Both the position numbers and the translations under genes were made by a program. The notes below the pieces were generated by a model. That model did no database searches, was not told the DNA's origin, and saw nothing but the letters and a program-made list of their open reading frames with translations. Of a stretch of 64,000 nucleotides of DNA, positions 7,982 through 16,328 are shown in pieces. The first letter of the stretch is position 1. The number at the start of each line of letters is the position of its first letter. Source of the DNA: Actinosynnema sp. ALI-1.44 (lineage in GTDB: Bacteria; Actinomycetota; Actinomycetes; Mycobacteriales; Pseudonocardiaceae); the NCBI RefSeq assembly GCF_001984155.1, contig NZ_MTQO01000051.1:248001-312000 (forward strand). Reading direction: 5' to 3'.

Positions 7982-10900
7982 TCATCCCACCTTCTCGAGG
8001 CACCCGTCGAGGAACTCGGCGAGCGCGAGCGGAGTCGGGTTGTTGAAGATCTCCGGTGTGGCGAAGGAGATCGACAGCGCCGCGCAGAGCTCCTTGCGGA
8101 GCTGGACCGCGAGCAGCGAGTCCATGCCGAGGTCGGTGAAGTCGGCATCCGCCGCGACGGCGGAGAGGTCGTCGAACTCCAGCACCGCCGCGGCCTTTTC
8201 CCGGACCAGCGTGGTGATCGCGCTCTGGCGTTCGCCACCGTCCGGTGTGGTCAGCACCGCGGTCTCGACCACACCGTTTCCGGTGCTCCGGTCCGGTGCC
8301 GCCGCGTCGGCCTGAGTTGTCTGCCCCGGCCTGCCGATGCTCGCCCCGTTGGCCGGACCGGCAGGCAGCCGGTACGAGCCGCGGTCGAACGCGTACGTCG
8401 GCAGCTCCACCCGCCGTCGGCCGCGTCCCCGGTGAAAGGCTTGCCACGAGATCGGCTGACCGGCCGCGTAGGCCTTGGCGACCGCGTCGACGACGGCGTC
8501 GCCGTCCTGATCGGACGGCCGGACGCTGGCCAGCCAGACGTGCTTTCCCGGTGGGACGCAGCGTTTGCCCAGCGGAGTCAGCGTCGACGACGGGCCGATC
8601 TCGATGAAGAGGTGCTTGCCCCGCTTGTCCAACGCCCGCATGGCGGCCACGAAGTTCACCGGCTCGACGATGTGGCGTACCCAGTAGTCGACGGAGAAGT
8701 CGCTCTTCTTCGCCACCTGGCCGGACACGGTCGACACAAGCGTGATCGCGGGCTCGGTGAACTGGATGCCGTCGAGGGCTTCCCGCAGTTCGGCGGTCGC
8801 CTCGGCCATCAAGGGGGAGTGGAATGCCTGCGACACCGGCAGGAGCGTGAAGGCCATGTCCCTGGCGGTGAGTTCGGCCGTGATCGCGGTGATGGAGTCA
8901 CGACCGCCGGAGATGACGGTCTGCTGCGGTGCGTTGACGGCGGCGATGGCGACATCCGGACATCCGGCCAGCAGCGGGACGACGTCGTCCACTCCGGCCC
9001 CGACGGACACCATGCAGCCGGGGGCGCGGACCGAATCGATCATCCTGGCCCGTGCCGCGATCAGCTTGGCGGCGTCCGCGAGGCTGACCAGCCCGGCCAC
9101 CGCACCTGCCACGATCTCGCCCATGCTGTGACCCGCGACCACGGTCGGCCGGACTCCCCACGACATCCACAGGCGGGCCAGCGCGTACTCGAAGGCGAAC
9201 CGGACAGGCTGCTCGTACCGGACCATGCCCAGCGCCTCGGTGTCCTCCGGCCCGCCCGTGCCGAGCACCATGCTCTTGACCGGGCGCCCGACGAGCGGCG
9301 TCAGGACTTCGTCACAGGCGTCCAGTTCCTCGGCGAACACCGGGTGCCGCCGGTGGAGTCCCGCGCCGATGCCGGGGCGCAGCGCGACACCCATGCCCGA
9401 GAAGAGGAATCCGACCTTGCGGTTGGCGTACTTGGGCAGCCGGTCGTTCTCGACGACGGCCAGCATGTCATCGAGCCGGGCGGCGAGGTCCTCCCGGTTG
9501 GTCACCGCGGCGGACACCCGATGACGGAAATGGGACCGGCCGACATTGGTGGTGTGGCACAGATCGGCGACGCCGATGTCGGGCCGGTCGGCCGATGCTT
9601 GCTGGTAGCGCCGGATCTGCGCGCCGAGTGCCGGGACCGACTTGGCCGACAGGGTCAGCACGTGCCCCTCTTGGACGGCTTCCGGTGCCGGGAGTACCGG
9701 CTTCGGCGCCTCTTCCAGAACGACGGACGCGATCGTTCCGGTGAACCCGAACGAGTTCACCAGCCCACGGCGGACGTCGGCGGTCCACGGCTCCTGCTCG
9801 GTGGGCACCCGAACCGGCCAGGTGTCCCAGGCGATGCGGCTCGACGGCTTGTCCATGTTCAGGTGCGGGAACAAGGTGCCGTGACGCATCTGCAGCACGG
9901 TCTTGATCACGCCACCGATCCCGGCAGCGGCCTCCATGTGCCCGATGTTGGTCTTGAGCGAGGCGACGAGGAGCGGGTCCTTCTTGCTGTGCGACGGCCC
10001 GAACACCTCGGCGATCGACGCCATCTCGATGGGGTCGCCGAGTGGCGTGCCCGTGCCGTGCGCCTCCACGTACTGGATGTCGCCTGGTTCGAGCATCGCG
10101 TTGGCCAGCGCGGCGCGCATGAGTGCTTCCTGCGCGATGCCGTTGGGGGCGGTGAACCCGGCGCTTTCGCCGTCCTGCCTGACCGCGGTGCCGCGGACCA
10201 GTGCAAGGACGGTGTCGCCTGCGCGCTCGGCGTCGCTGAGCCGTTTCAGCACGACCACGGCACAGCCTTCGGCTCGCCCGTAGCCGTCGGCGGACTCGTC
10301 GAAGGTCTTGCAGCGTCCGTCTGGTGCCAGTGCCTGCATGTCGGTGAGCATCATGCTGCTGTAGGGGTGGTGGATGATGCTGACGCCGCCGCACAACGCC
10401 AGCTCGCATTCCTGGTTGCGCAAAGCGTTGACCGCGAGGTGCAGCGCGACGAGTGACGACGAGCATGCGGTGTCCACCGACATACACGGTCCGCGGGTGC
10501 CCAGGAAGTACGAGACCCGCCCCGATACCGCCGCGTTCAGCAACCCGCCTGCGAGGTAGCCGTCCATGTCCTGGACGTCGAGCCCGCCGATCTCCCACGC
10601 GTAGTCCATACCGCTCGCGCCGAAGTAGACTCCGGCGTTGCCACGCCGCAGCCCAGCGGGATCGATGTTCGCGTTCTCCAGTGCCTCCCACGAGGTTTCC
10701 AGGGCCAGCCGCTGCTGCGGGTCGATGCAGCGCGCTTCTTTGGGGGAGATGTTGAAGAACGACGTGTCGAACTGGTCGATTCCCGTCAGGAAGCCCCCGC
10801 TGGCCGCGGTGCCGCCGCCGAACTCCGCCGCGTTGCTCCGGTCGGCGGGGACGGGTCCGATCGCGGACCTGCTCGAGTCGAGGTATTCGGCGAAGGCGTC

Positions 10901-11044
10901 CATGGTCGCGCTGCCACCGGGCATGCGGAGGCCGATGCCCACAATCGCGATGGGCTCGTGCTTTTCGGCCGTCAGCTGCGCTATCCGCGACGAGTACTCG
11001 CGGATGACCGCGCGTGCCTCGTTGAGTTCGGCCTCGATCGTCAT
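7982..11044 (-). CDS. Type I polyketide synthase, KS-AT-ACP module
   Basis: 1020 residues. A short N-terminal coiled-coil docking helix (1-28) precedes KS (about 30-455) with Cys194 in DTACSSS, His329 in EAHGTGT and His369 in NIGHMEA. AT (about 540-860) has Ser640 in GHSMGE and the specificity stretch SQAFHS, closer to the malonyl HAFH type than to YASH. An ACP near the C-terminus has LGMDSLLA. No KR, DH, ER or TE is present, so one module adds an unreduced extender unit. The AT entry motif FLFSGMG has Met where Gln is normal. Start is the ATG at 11044. It lies between the CDGSH gene and the thioesterase in one operon. Confidence 0.92.
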   Translation of the reverse strand: MTIEAELNEARAVIREYSSRIAQLTAEKHEPIAIVGIGLRMPGGSATMDAFAEYLDSSRSAIGPVPADRSNAAEFGGGTAASGGFLTGIDQFDTSFFNISPKEARCIDPQQRLALETSWEALENANIDPAGLRRGNAGVYFGASGMDYAWEIGGLDVQDMDGYLAGGLLNAAVSGRVSYFLGTRGPCMSVDTACSSSLVALHLAVNALRNQECELALCGGVSIIHHPYSSMMLTDMQALAPDGRCKTFDESADGYGRAEGCAVVVLKRLSDAERAGDTVLALVRGTAVRQDGESAGFTAPNGIAQEALMRAALANAMLEPGDIQYVEAHGTGTPLGDPIEMASIAEVFGPSHSKKDPLLVASLKTNIGHMEAAAGIGGVIKTVLQMRHGTLFPHLNMDKPSSRIAWDTWPVRVPTEQEPWTADVRRGLVNSFGFTGTIASVVLEEAPKPVLPAPEAVQEGHVLTLSAKSVPALGAQIRRYQQASADRPDIGVADLCHTTNVGRSHFRHRVSAAVTNREDLAARLDDMLAVVENDRLPKYANRKVGFLFSGMGVALRPGIGAGLHRRHPVFAEELDACDEVLTPLVGRPVKSMVLGTGGPEDTEALGMVRYEQPVRFAFEYALARLWMSWGVRPTVVAGHSMGEIVAGAVAGLVSLADAAKLIAARARMIDSVRAPGCMVSVGAGVDDVVPLLAGCPDVAIAAVNAPQQTVISGGRDSITAITAELTARDMAFTLLPVSQAFHSPLMAEATAELREALDGIQFTEPAITLVSTVSGQVAKKSDFSVDYWVRHIVEPVNFVAAMRALDKRGKHLFIEIGPSSTLTPLGKRCVPPGKHVWLASVRPSDQDGDAVVDAVAKAYAAGQPISWQAFHRGRGRRRVELPTYAFDRGSYRLPAGPANGASIGRPGQTTQADAAAPDRSTGNGVVETAVLTTPDGGERQSAITTLVREKAAAVLEFDDLSAVAADADFTDLGMDSLLAVQLRKELCAALSISFATPEIFNNPTPLALAEFLDGCLEKVG

Positions 11045-11084
11045 GAGGTGTGGTTCCTTCGGGTCATGGGAGCGCGGGCTCGGC

Positions 11085-11294
11085 TCAGAGTGCGCTGCGG
11101 GCGGCGCCGCGCAGCGCGTGGTTGCCGTCGCAGAACGGTTTGAGGGCGGACAGGCCGCACCGGCAGAGCGCGATGGTCTCCCGCCCGGGGTCGATGTCGT
11201 TGCGCTCGCTGTTCTGAAGCTTGTAGGTGCCACGCACGATGACCGGTCCGTTCTCGTAGACGGTGATCTCGACAGGTGGCTGGTCGTCCGACAT
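11085..11294 (-). CDS. CDGSH-type iron-sulfur protein
   Basis: 69 residues. The stretch CRCGLSALKPFCDGNH contains the full CDGSH signature: three Cys and one His that hold a 2Fe-2S cluster. Small soluble CDGSH proteins transfer electrons or clusters. It is encoded 32 bp downstream of the diiron haem-oxygenase-fold enzyme and 40 bp upstream of the PKS, so it may be the electron donor for that oxygenase; this pairing is inference. ATG 11294 has GGAG upstream. Confidence 0.88.
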   Translation of the reverse strand: MSDDQPPVEITVYENGPVIVRGTYKLQNSERNDIDPGRETIALCRCGLSALKPFCDGNHALRGAARSAL

Positions 11295-11326
11295 GAACTG
11301 CTCCTGCTCTCTCGAACCGTGCTTGC

Positions 11327-12340
11327 TCAGACGGGGGCGAGTTCGCGCAACGACGTGGCCCCCGCTGCCCACGGGTCGACGACCGACCTGGCGAACAGGG
11401 CACGGACGCTGAGCGTGGCCAGTGCGCCGATGACGACGCGATCCCACTCGGCCGGGTAGTCGGCCACGAACGCGCCGCACATGTCGTGGGCGGCCAGTTG
11501 CTCGTGCACGGCGTCGGCGAGGATGTGCTCGTCGTAGAACCAGCGCGACTTCTTCGACCCGCCAAGCCGGGCGAGGCCTTCGCTGAAGTGGCGGTTGATC
11601 AGCGACGAGCCGATCTCGGTCGCCGCGAGGTTGCCGAGGATCCCGCCGCGCCAGCGGCGGTGCAGACCGAAGAACGACCTGAGGTTGTGCAGGACGAGCG
11701 CGGCGGCCGGGATCTGCTCGATGTACACCCCGTACTCCGGGTCGAGGTCCAGTTCGGACATCAGGATCGCGTACAGCTCGGCGTGCAGGCGGCCGGGCAT
11801 CCCGCCGCCGTACTCGTCGGCCTGGATCTCGATCAACGCGGCCTTGGCGCGGCCGTTGACCCGCGGGATGCCCCACGTGTGGGCGTCGCCTTCGTGCAAC
11901 GCGTCGATCGACCGGGTGATCACCAGTTCCTTGAACTGCTCGATGGTCGCTTCCTGTTGCATGAACTTCAGGAACGCGGCCGGGGAGGTGGCGCCGCAGC
12001 GCTCCATCAGGAACGCGGGCACCTTGTCCGGAGTCAGGTCCGCGGGCACCTGCACCTCGGCGAGGAGATCCCGCTCGAACACGGCCTCCAGTGCGCCGCG
12101 CACGGCCAGCAGCGTCGGCTGCCACTCCCACCGCTCGTCGACGCCGTCGAAGCCTTCGTAGGTGAGCCCGTAGCAGACCCACAGGCTGATTTGGACGTCC
12201 TCATCGGACCGGGCGTCGGCAGTGGCCTGCGGGAGCGCGTCGAGGAGGTCGGTGAGGGGGGACGGCACTGGTCCGGGTTCGCCGGACAGCCAGGCGAACA
12301 GCGCGGTGCTGATGGGTCCTCGGGGCCCGGGGAGCCGCAT
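11327..12340 (-). CDS. Haem-oxygenase-like diiron oxidase (iron-containing redox enzyme family)
   Basis: 337 residues of the Haem_oxygenas_2 / HDO type, an all-helical fold that binds two irons. Ligand-rich segments are visible: DEYGGGMPGRLHAELY near the middle and YDEHILADAVHEQLA towards the C-terminus. Characterised relatives include N-oxygenases, fatty-acid decarboxylases and enzymes acting on amino-acid side chains, so an oxidative step on an amine or amino acid is plausible here. ATG 12340 has GGAGAA upstream. It is the first gene of the minus-strand operon with CDGSH, PKS and thioesterase, under SARP box B. The substrate is unknown. Confidence 0.82.
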   Translation of the reverse strand: MRLPGPRGPISTALFAWLSGEPGPVPSPLTDLLDALPQATADARSDEDVQISLWVCYGLTYEGFDGVDERWEWQPTLLAVRGALEAVFERDLLAEVQVPADLTPDKVPAFLMERCGATSPAAFLKFMQQEATIEQFKELVITRSIDALHEGDAHTWGIPRVNGRAKAALIEIQADEYGGGMPGRLHAELYAILMSELDLDPEYGVYIEQIPAAALVLHNLRSFFGLHRRWRGGILGNLAATEIGSSLINRHFSEGLARLGGSKKSRWFYDEHILADAVHEQLAAHDMCGAFVADYPAEWDRVVIGALATLSVRALFARSVVDPWAAGATSLRELAPV

Positions 12341-12447
12341 GGCGTTCTCCGATCTGATGGGTCGGCGCAGAGGGTGTGGCGCGGATCGGTGATTCGCGAA
12401 CGACCTCACGTGCCGCGTCACGTTCGGCCTCGATCGTCACGAACGCC

Positions 12448-12489
12448 ACTATGCCAACCGTTCTTGACACGCGGCTGGCCGAACGCTGA
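12448..12489 (-). promoter_or_regulatory. SARP box B and -10 for the oxygenase-CDGSH-PKS-thioesterase operon
   Basis: Read on the minus strand, heptamers start at 12489 (TCAGCGT), 12478 (CCAGCCG) and 12467 (TCAAGAA), each 11 bp apart. Seven bases then separate the last from CATAGT (12453-12448). This is the geometry of box A in reverse orientation. The box lies back to back with box C, so one intergenic region serves both divergent biosynthetic operons. Confidence 0.75.
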
Positions 12490-12491
12490 CC

Positions 12492-12544
12492 TCCAGCGCC
12501 GGTCAGGCCGAGGTCAGCGGTCGATCAGAACGCTCTGCGAGTCT
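12492..12544 (+). promoter_or_regulatory. SARP box C and -10 for the MbtH-NRPS-exporter operon
   Basis: Four heptamers start at 12492 (TCCAGCG), 12503 (TCAGGCC), 12514 (TCAGCGG) and 12525 (TCAGAAC), all at 11-bp pitch. A 7-bp gap leads to GAGTCT at 12539-12544, a weak -10. GGAG at 12571 and GTG at 12582 follow at suitable distance. This is the largest array of the seven and serves the largest transcript. Confidence 0.78.
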
Positions 12545-12581
12545 TCCGGGAAGACGCCGACCCATCGTTTGGAGTCCAGCC

Positions 12582-12794
12582 GTGGTCGATCCCTTTGAGA
12601 TTGAGGACGCGAGTTACCTGGTCCTGGTCAACCGACTCGGTCAGCATTCGCTCTGGCCGGAAGTCATCGACGTGCCGTCCGGCTGGCAGGTGGTGTACGG
12701 CGGCGCCGAACGGCAGGCGTGCCTCGACTACGTGGCGGAGAACTGGACCGACATCACGCCGGGAAACCTTTCCGCTCAGGCGACCGCGCCATGA
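12582..12794 (+). CDS. MbtH-like protein
   Basis: 70 residues with the family signature intact: YLVLVNRLGQHSLWP, VPSGWQVVYG and ACLDYVAENWTD. MbtH-like proteins bind NRPS adenylation domains and are needed for their folding or activity; here the partners are the three A domains downstream. GTG 12582 has GGAG 7 bp upstream. Its stop overlaps the ATG of the PCP gene (ATGA), so it is translationally coupled to the NRPS operon. Confidence 0.95.
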   Translation: MVDPFEIEDASYLVLVNRLGQHSLWPEVIDVPSGWQVVYGGAERQACLDYVAENWTDITPGNLSAQATAP

Positions 12795-13162
12795 CCGGCA
12801 CCCTCGCCGCGACGGAGGCGACGCTGTGCCGGATCCTCGCCGAGGTGCTGGAACTGGACCTGGTCCACCCCCAGGACAGTTTCTTCGAGGTGGGTGGCGA
12901 CAGCGTGCTCGCGCTGCAGGTCGTTGCCCGCGCCCGCGAGGCCGGTCTCGTCTTCGGCGTGCGTGATCTGTTCGACCACCAGACCGCGGCGACACTGGCC
13001 ATGGTGGCAGGCGAACTTCCCGCGCCGGTCGGCGGTTTCGCGGACGCCGGGGAAGAACCGCTGGTGACGTTCGAGGACGGCGACTTCGGTGACTTCGGCG
13101 AGTTCGAGGAAGCCGGTGCCTCCGCCAGTGGCGCCGAAGCCGACTGGGAGACCAGCAAGTGA
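12791..13162 (+). CDS. Free-standing peptidyl carrier protein with acidic tail
   Basis: 123 residues. The carrier domain (about 5-80) has the 4'-phosphopantetheine site VGGDSVLAL. The last 45 residues are an unusual acidic Gly/Phe/Glu-rich tail containing [16 protein letters not shown], probably disordered. It overlaps MbtH upstream and the first NRPS downstream by 4 bp each. As the first NRPS begins with a condensation domain and no loading module precedes it, this PCP is the likely donor of the first residue, and the tail may dock to that protein. What loads it is not clear; the ligase at 4599 or an A domain in trans are options. Confidence 0.88.
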   Translation: MTGTLAATEATLCRILAEVLELDLVHPQDSFFEVGGDSVLALQVVARAREAGLVFGVRDLFDHQTAATLAMVAGELPAPVGGFADAGEEPLVTFEDGDFGDFGEFEEAGASASGAEADWETSK

Positions 13163-16100
13163 GCCACGCCAGCATCGAGTGCGTCCTGCCGCTGACCCCT
13201 TTGCAGGAGGGGCAACTGTTCCACGCCGACTTCGGCGAAGCAGGCCCGAGTCTGTTCACCATGTCCCTGTCGGCCCTGCTGACCGGGCCACTGGACGTGG
13301 CCGCGCTGCGAGCCGCGTGTGCGCGGATGCAAGCCAGGCACCAGTGCATGCGGGCCTGCTTCCGGCAGGACCGGGCGAACCGCACTGCTCAGGTCGTCCT
13401 GCGTGACGTGCCACTGCTCTGGCGGCAGGTCGACCTGTCCGGCAGTCCGGAGCCCGAGCGCACGGTCCGGCTCGAGCAGTTGACCGAGGAGACCCGGTCG
13501 GCCCGCTTCGACGTCACCAAGCCCCCGCTCACCCGGTTCATGCTGGTGCGGCTCGCACCGGACCGGCATCGCTTCATCCTCTGCACCCATCACGCGGTGC
13601 TGGACGGGTGGTCCTCCTGGCTGCTTCTCGGCGAGTTGGCGCAACTCTACGAACGCGGCGGTGACGACACCGGCATGCCGTCACCGCCGCCCCTGGAGGG
13701 CTACTACCGGTGGCTGGCCAGACAGGACCGTGCCGCGGCCAAGGACGCGTGGCGAGCCGCACTCGCCGGCCTGCCGGGCCCGACCCTGCTGGCGCCGCCC
13801 GATCCCGACCGGTGGCTGGTCCCCAGCGAGATCCTGGCCGCCGAGGTGCCCGCCGAACTGGTCACGAAGGTGCGCGGCTTCGCCCGTGGCCGTGGCCTGA
13901 CGATGAACAGCGTCTTCCAGACGGCGATGGGTCTGGCTCTCGGCACGGCCACCGGTCAGAGCGACGTGGTGTTCGGAGGCACGGTCACCGGTCGGTCCCC
14001 GGAGGTGCCTGGCATCGAGAACATGGCGGGGATGTTCCTCAACACGTTGCCCGTCCGAATCCGCAGGACCCTGTCGCGCCCGGAAACGGTCGCCGCCATG
14101 ATGGCACGCGTCCAGGCCGAGCAGTCGCGGCTGATCCCGCACCACCACCTCGGCCTTGTCGATGTCCGGCAGGCAGCGGGACACCAGGAGCTGTTCGACG
14201 CTCACCTGGTGTACCAGAACTTCCCCGGGGCGGGCACGACGAACGGTTTCCCGATGTCCGACGTGGAGGCCGACGTCAAGACCAACTACACCCTGAACGT
14301 CGCCGTGCGGTCGACGGGCGACGCGATCGGCATGGACATCGAGTACCGGCCGGACCTGTTCGACCGGGAGAACGCGAAGTCGCTGGCGCAGGGCATGATC
14401 GCCGTGCTGGAAGCGGTGGCGGCCGATCCGGGCGTGCCGGTGAGCCAGCTCCAGCTGCTGGCGCCCGGCGAGCGGCAGGCGTTGCTGGCGCTGGGTGTGG
14501 GTGAATCTGTTGATCTGGTACCGGAGTTGGTGCCGGAGTTGTTCGCGGCGCGGGTGGCGGTGGATTCGGATGTGACGGCGTTGGTGTGTGGTGGTGTGAA
14601 GATGTCGTTCGGAGAGTTGAGCTGTCGGGTGAACCGGGTGGCTCGGTGGTTGGTCGCGGCTGGGGTGGGTCCGGGGGATCCGGTGGCTGTGTTGTTGCCG
14701 CGGTCGGTGGATTCGGTGGTGGCGTTGCTGGGTGTGGTCGCCGCCGGGGCGATGTACGTGCCGGTCGACGTGTCGTATCCGGTGGATCGGGTGCGGTTCA
14801 TGCTGGCGGACGCGACCCCGCGCGTGGTGATCACGACGGCCGAGTTGGCCGGGCAGGGGTCGGCTGTCGCGTTGCTGCTGCTGGGTTCGGCGCAGGCGGA
14901 GGCCGAGTTGGCGGGTCTGGCGGACGGTCCGATCGGCGTGGGGGAGCGGCGGATGCCGGTTCCGTCGGACGCGGCGTACATGATCTACACCTCTGGGTCG
15001 ACGGGGCGGCCGAAGGGCGTGGTGGTCACCCATCAGGGCCTGGCGAATCTGGCCGCGTTCGAACAGCGCGAGGTGATGGAACCCGCGGCGCGGCGAGCAG
15101 GGCGGCGGCTGCGGGCGAGTCTGGTGGCGGCGCTGTCGTTCGACGCGTCCTGGGACATGGTGTTGTGGCTGCTCGCCGGTCATGAGTTGCATGTGCTGGA
15201 CGACGATGTCCGCCGTGACGCGCAGGCGTTGGTCGGCTACGTGCGCGAGCACGGAGTAGATGTCCTCGAGGTCACCCCCTCGTACGCCGAGCAGCTCATA
15301 GCGGAGGGGTTGCTCGAGCAGAGTGGGCCGTCGGTGCTGATCCTGGGCGGTGAGGCAGTGTGGCCCGGGTTGTGGGACCGGGTCGGCCGGGCCGAGGGTG
15401 TGACGGGCTGGAACTTCTACGGCCCCACCGAATGCACAGTGGACTCAGTGGTCGCCCGGGTGACGGGCGACCTGCCCGTCATCGGTCGCCCGGTGCCGGG
15501 CACCCGCGCGTACGTGCTGGACGAACTGCTTCGTCCCGTCCCGGTGGGGGTGCCGGGTGCGTTGTACGTGGCCGGGGCGCAGGTCGGCCGTGGATATTGG
15601 GGCCGTGCGGATCTGACCGCGGAACGGTTCGTGGCGGATCCCTTCGGTGCCCCTGGTGAGAGGATGTACCGCACCGGGGACGTGGTGCGGTGGACCCGTG
15701 AGGGTGTGCTGGATTTCCTTGGCCGGGCGGATGATCAGGTCAAGGTGCGGGGCTTCCGGATCGAGCCGGGCGAGGTGGCCGCGGTGCTTGCGGAGAGCCC
15801 GCTGGTCAAGACCGCGGCCGTGGTGGCCGAAGCGGACATCTTGGTCGCCTACGTGATCCCCGAGGACAGCCCGCCTGACCCAGGCGAGTTACGCCGCCAC
15901 GCCATGACCAGACTCCCCGAACACATGATCCCGTCGGCGTTCGTGGTGATGGACGCGCTTCCGTTGACCCCCAACGGCAAACTCGACCACACGGCGCTCC
16001 CCGACCCCCACGACTCGCGAGCCCCGGCAGGACGGCCGCCGCGCGATCACCGGGAGGAAGTGCTGTGCGGGTTGTTCGCGGATCTGCTCGGCCGCGAGCC

Positions 16101-16311
16101 GATCGGGATCGACGACGACTTCTTCGCGCTCGGCGGCCACTCCCTGCTGGCAACCCGGCTGGTGAACCGGATACGGGGTCAACTGGGCATCGAACTGTCC
16201 GTCAGAACGGTGTTTCAGGCACCGACCGTCGCCGATCTCAGCGCGCAGATCGACGGCGCCCGCTCCGCCCGTCCCGCGCTGCGCAAGATGCGCCGGCCAG
16301 CCACGACCTGA
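13159..16311 (+). CDS. NRPS module 1 (C-A-PCP)
   Basis: 1050 residues. The condensation domain (about 5-440) opens with [13 protein letters not shown] and has an intact HHAVLDG at 144-150. The adenylation domain (about 455-950) has [12 protein letters not shown] near 608. The PCP has Ser995 in LGGHSLLA. Aligned by eye to GrsA, the specificity residues read D-A-W-E-I-G-F-V-D-K; I cannot match this to a known substrate, but Glu at position 278 suggests a polar or cationic contact. The FDASWD loop is one residue shorter than in GrsA. No epimerisation or methylation domain. GTG start overlaps the PCP stop. Confidence 0.93.
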   Translation: MSHASIECVLPLTPLQEGQLFHADFGEAGPSLFTMSLSALLTGPLDVAALRAACARMQARHQCMRACFRQDRANRTAQVVLRDVPLLWRQVDLSGSPEPERTVRLEQLTEETRSARFDVTKPPLTRFMLVRLAPDRHRFILCTHHAVLDGWSSWLLLGELAQLYERGGDDTGMPSPPPLEGYYRWLARQDRAAAKDAWRAALAGLPGPTLLAPPDPDRWLVPSEILAAEVPAELVTKVRGFARGRGLTMNSVFQTAMGLALGTATGQSDVVFGGTVTGRSPEVPGIENMAGMFLNTLPVRIRRTLSRPETVAAMMARVQAEQSRLIPHHHLGLVDVRQAAGHQELFDAHLVYQNFPGAGTTNGFPMSDVEADVKTNYTLNVAVRSTGDAIGMDIEYRPDLFDRENAKSLAQGMIAVLEAVAADPGVPVSQLQLLAPGERQALLALGVGESVDLVPELVPELFAARVAVDSDVTALVCGGVKMSFGELSCRVNRVARWLVAAGVGPGDPVAVLLPRSVDSVVALLGVVAAGAMYVPVDVSYPVDRVRFMLADATPRVVITTAELAGQGSAVALLLLGSAQAEAELAGLADGPIGVGERRMPVPSDAAYMIYTSGSTGRPKGVVVTHQGLANLAAFEQREVMEPAARRAGRRLRASLVAALSFDASWDMVLWLLAGHELHVLDDDVRRDAQALVGYVREHGVDVLEVTPSYAEQLIAEGLLEQSGPSVLILGGEAVWPGLWDRVGRAEGVTGWNFYGPTECTVDSVVARVTGDLPVIGRPVPGTRAYVLDELLRPVPVGVPGALYVAGAQVGRGYWGRADLTAERFVADPFGAPGERMYRTGDVVRWTREGVLDFLGRADDQVKVRGFRIEPGEVAAVLAESPLVKTAAVVAEADILVAYVIPEDSPPDPGELRRHAMTRLPEHMIPSAFVVMDALPLTPNGKLDHTALPDPHDSRAPAGRPPRDHREEVLCGLFADLLGREPIGIDDDFFALGGHSLLATRLVNRIRGQLGIELSVRTVFQAPTVADLSAQIDGARSARPALRKMRRPATT
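14458..14782 (+). repeat. Copy 1 of near-identical A-domain tract
   Basis: This stretch is nearly identical to 17655-17979 (offset +3197). Positions 14458-14554 match without a difference, about 45 bp then diverge, and 14601-14751 (151 bp) match perfectly, followed after one mismatch by 30 more matching bases. It covers the C-A linker and the A1-A2 part of the adenylation domain. Identity at silent sites points to recent gene conversion or duplication. Confidence 0.85.
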
Positions 16312-16328
16312 ACCGAAAGTAGGACGCG

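Noticed and set aside
7226-10456. 1076-codon open frame on the plus strand opposite the PKS gene
   Set aside because: It is antisense to an intact KS-AT-ACP gene, is rich in Arg/Gly/His/Val with no domain, and arises from GC-rich third positions.
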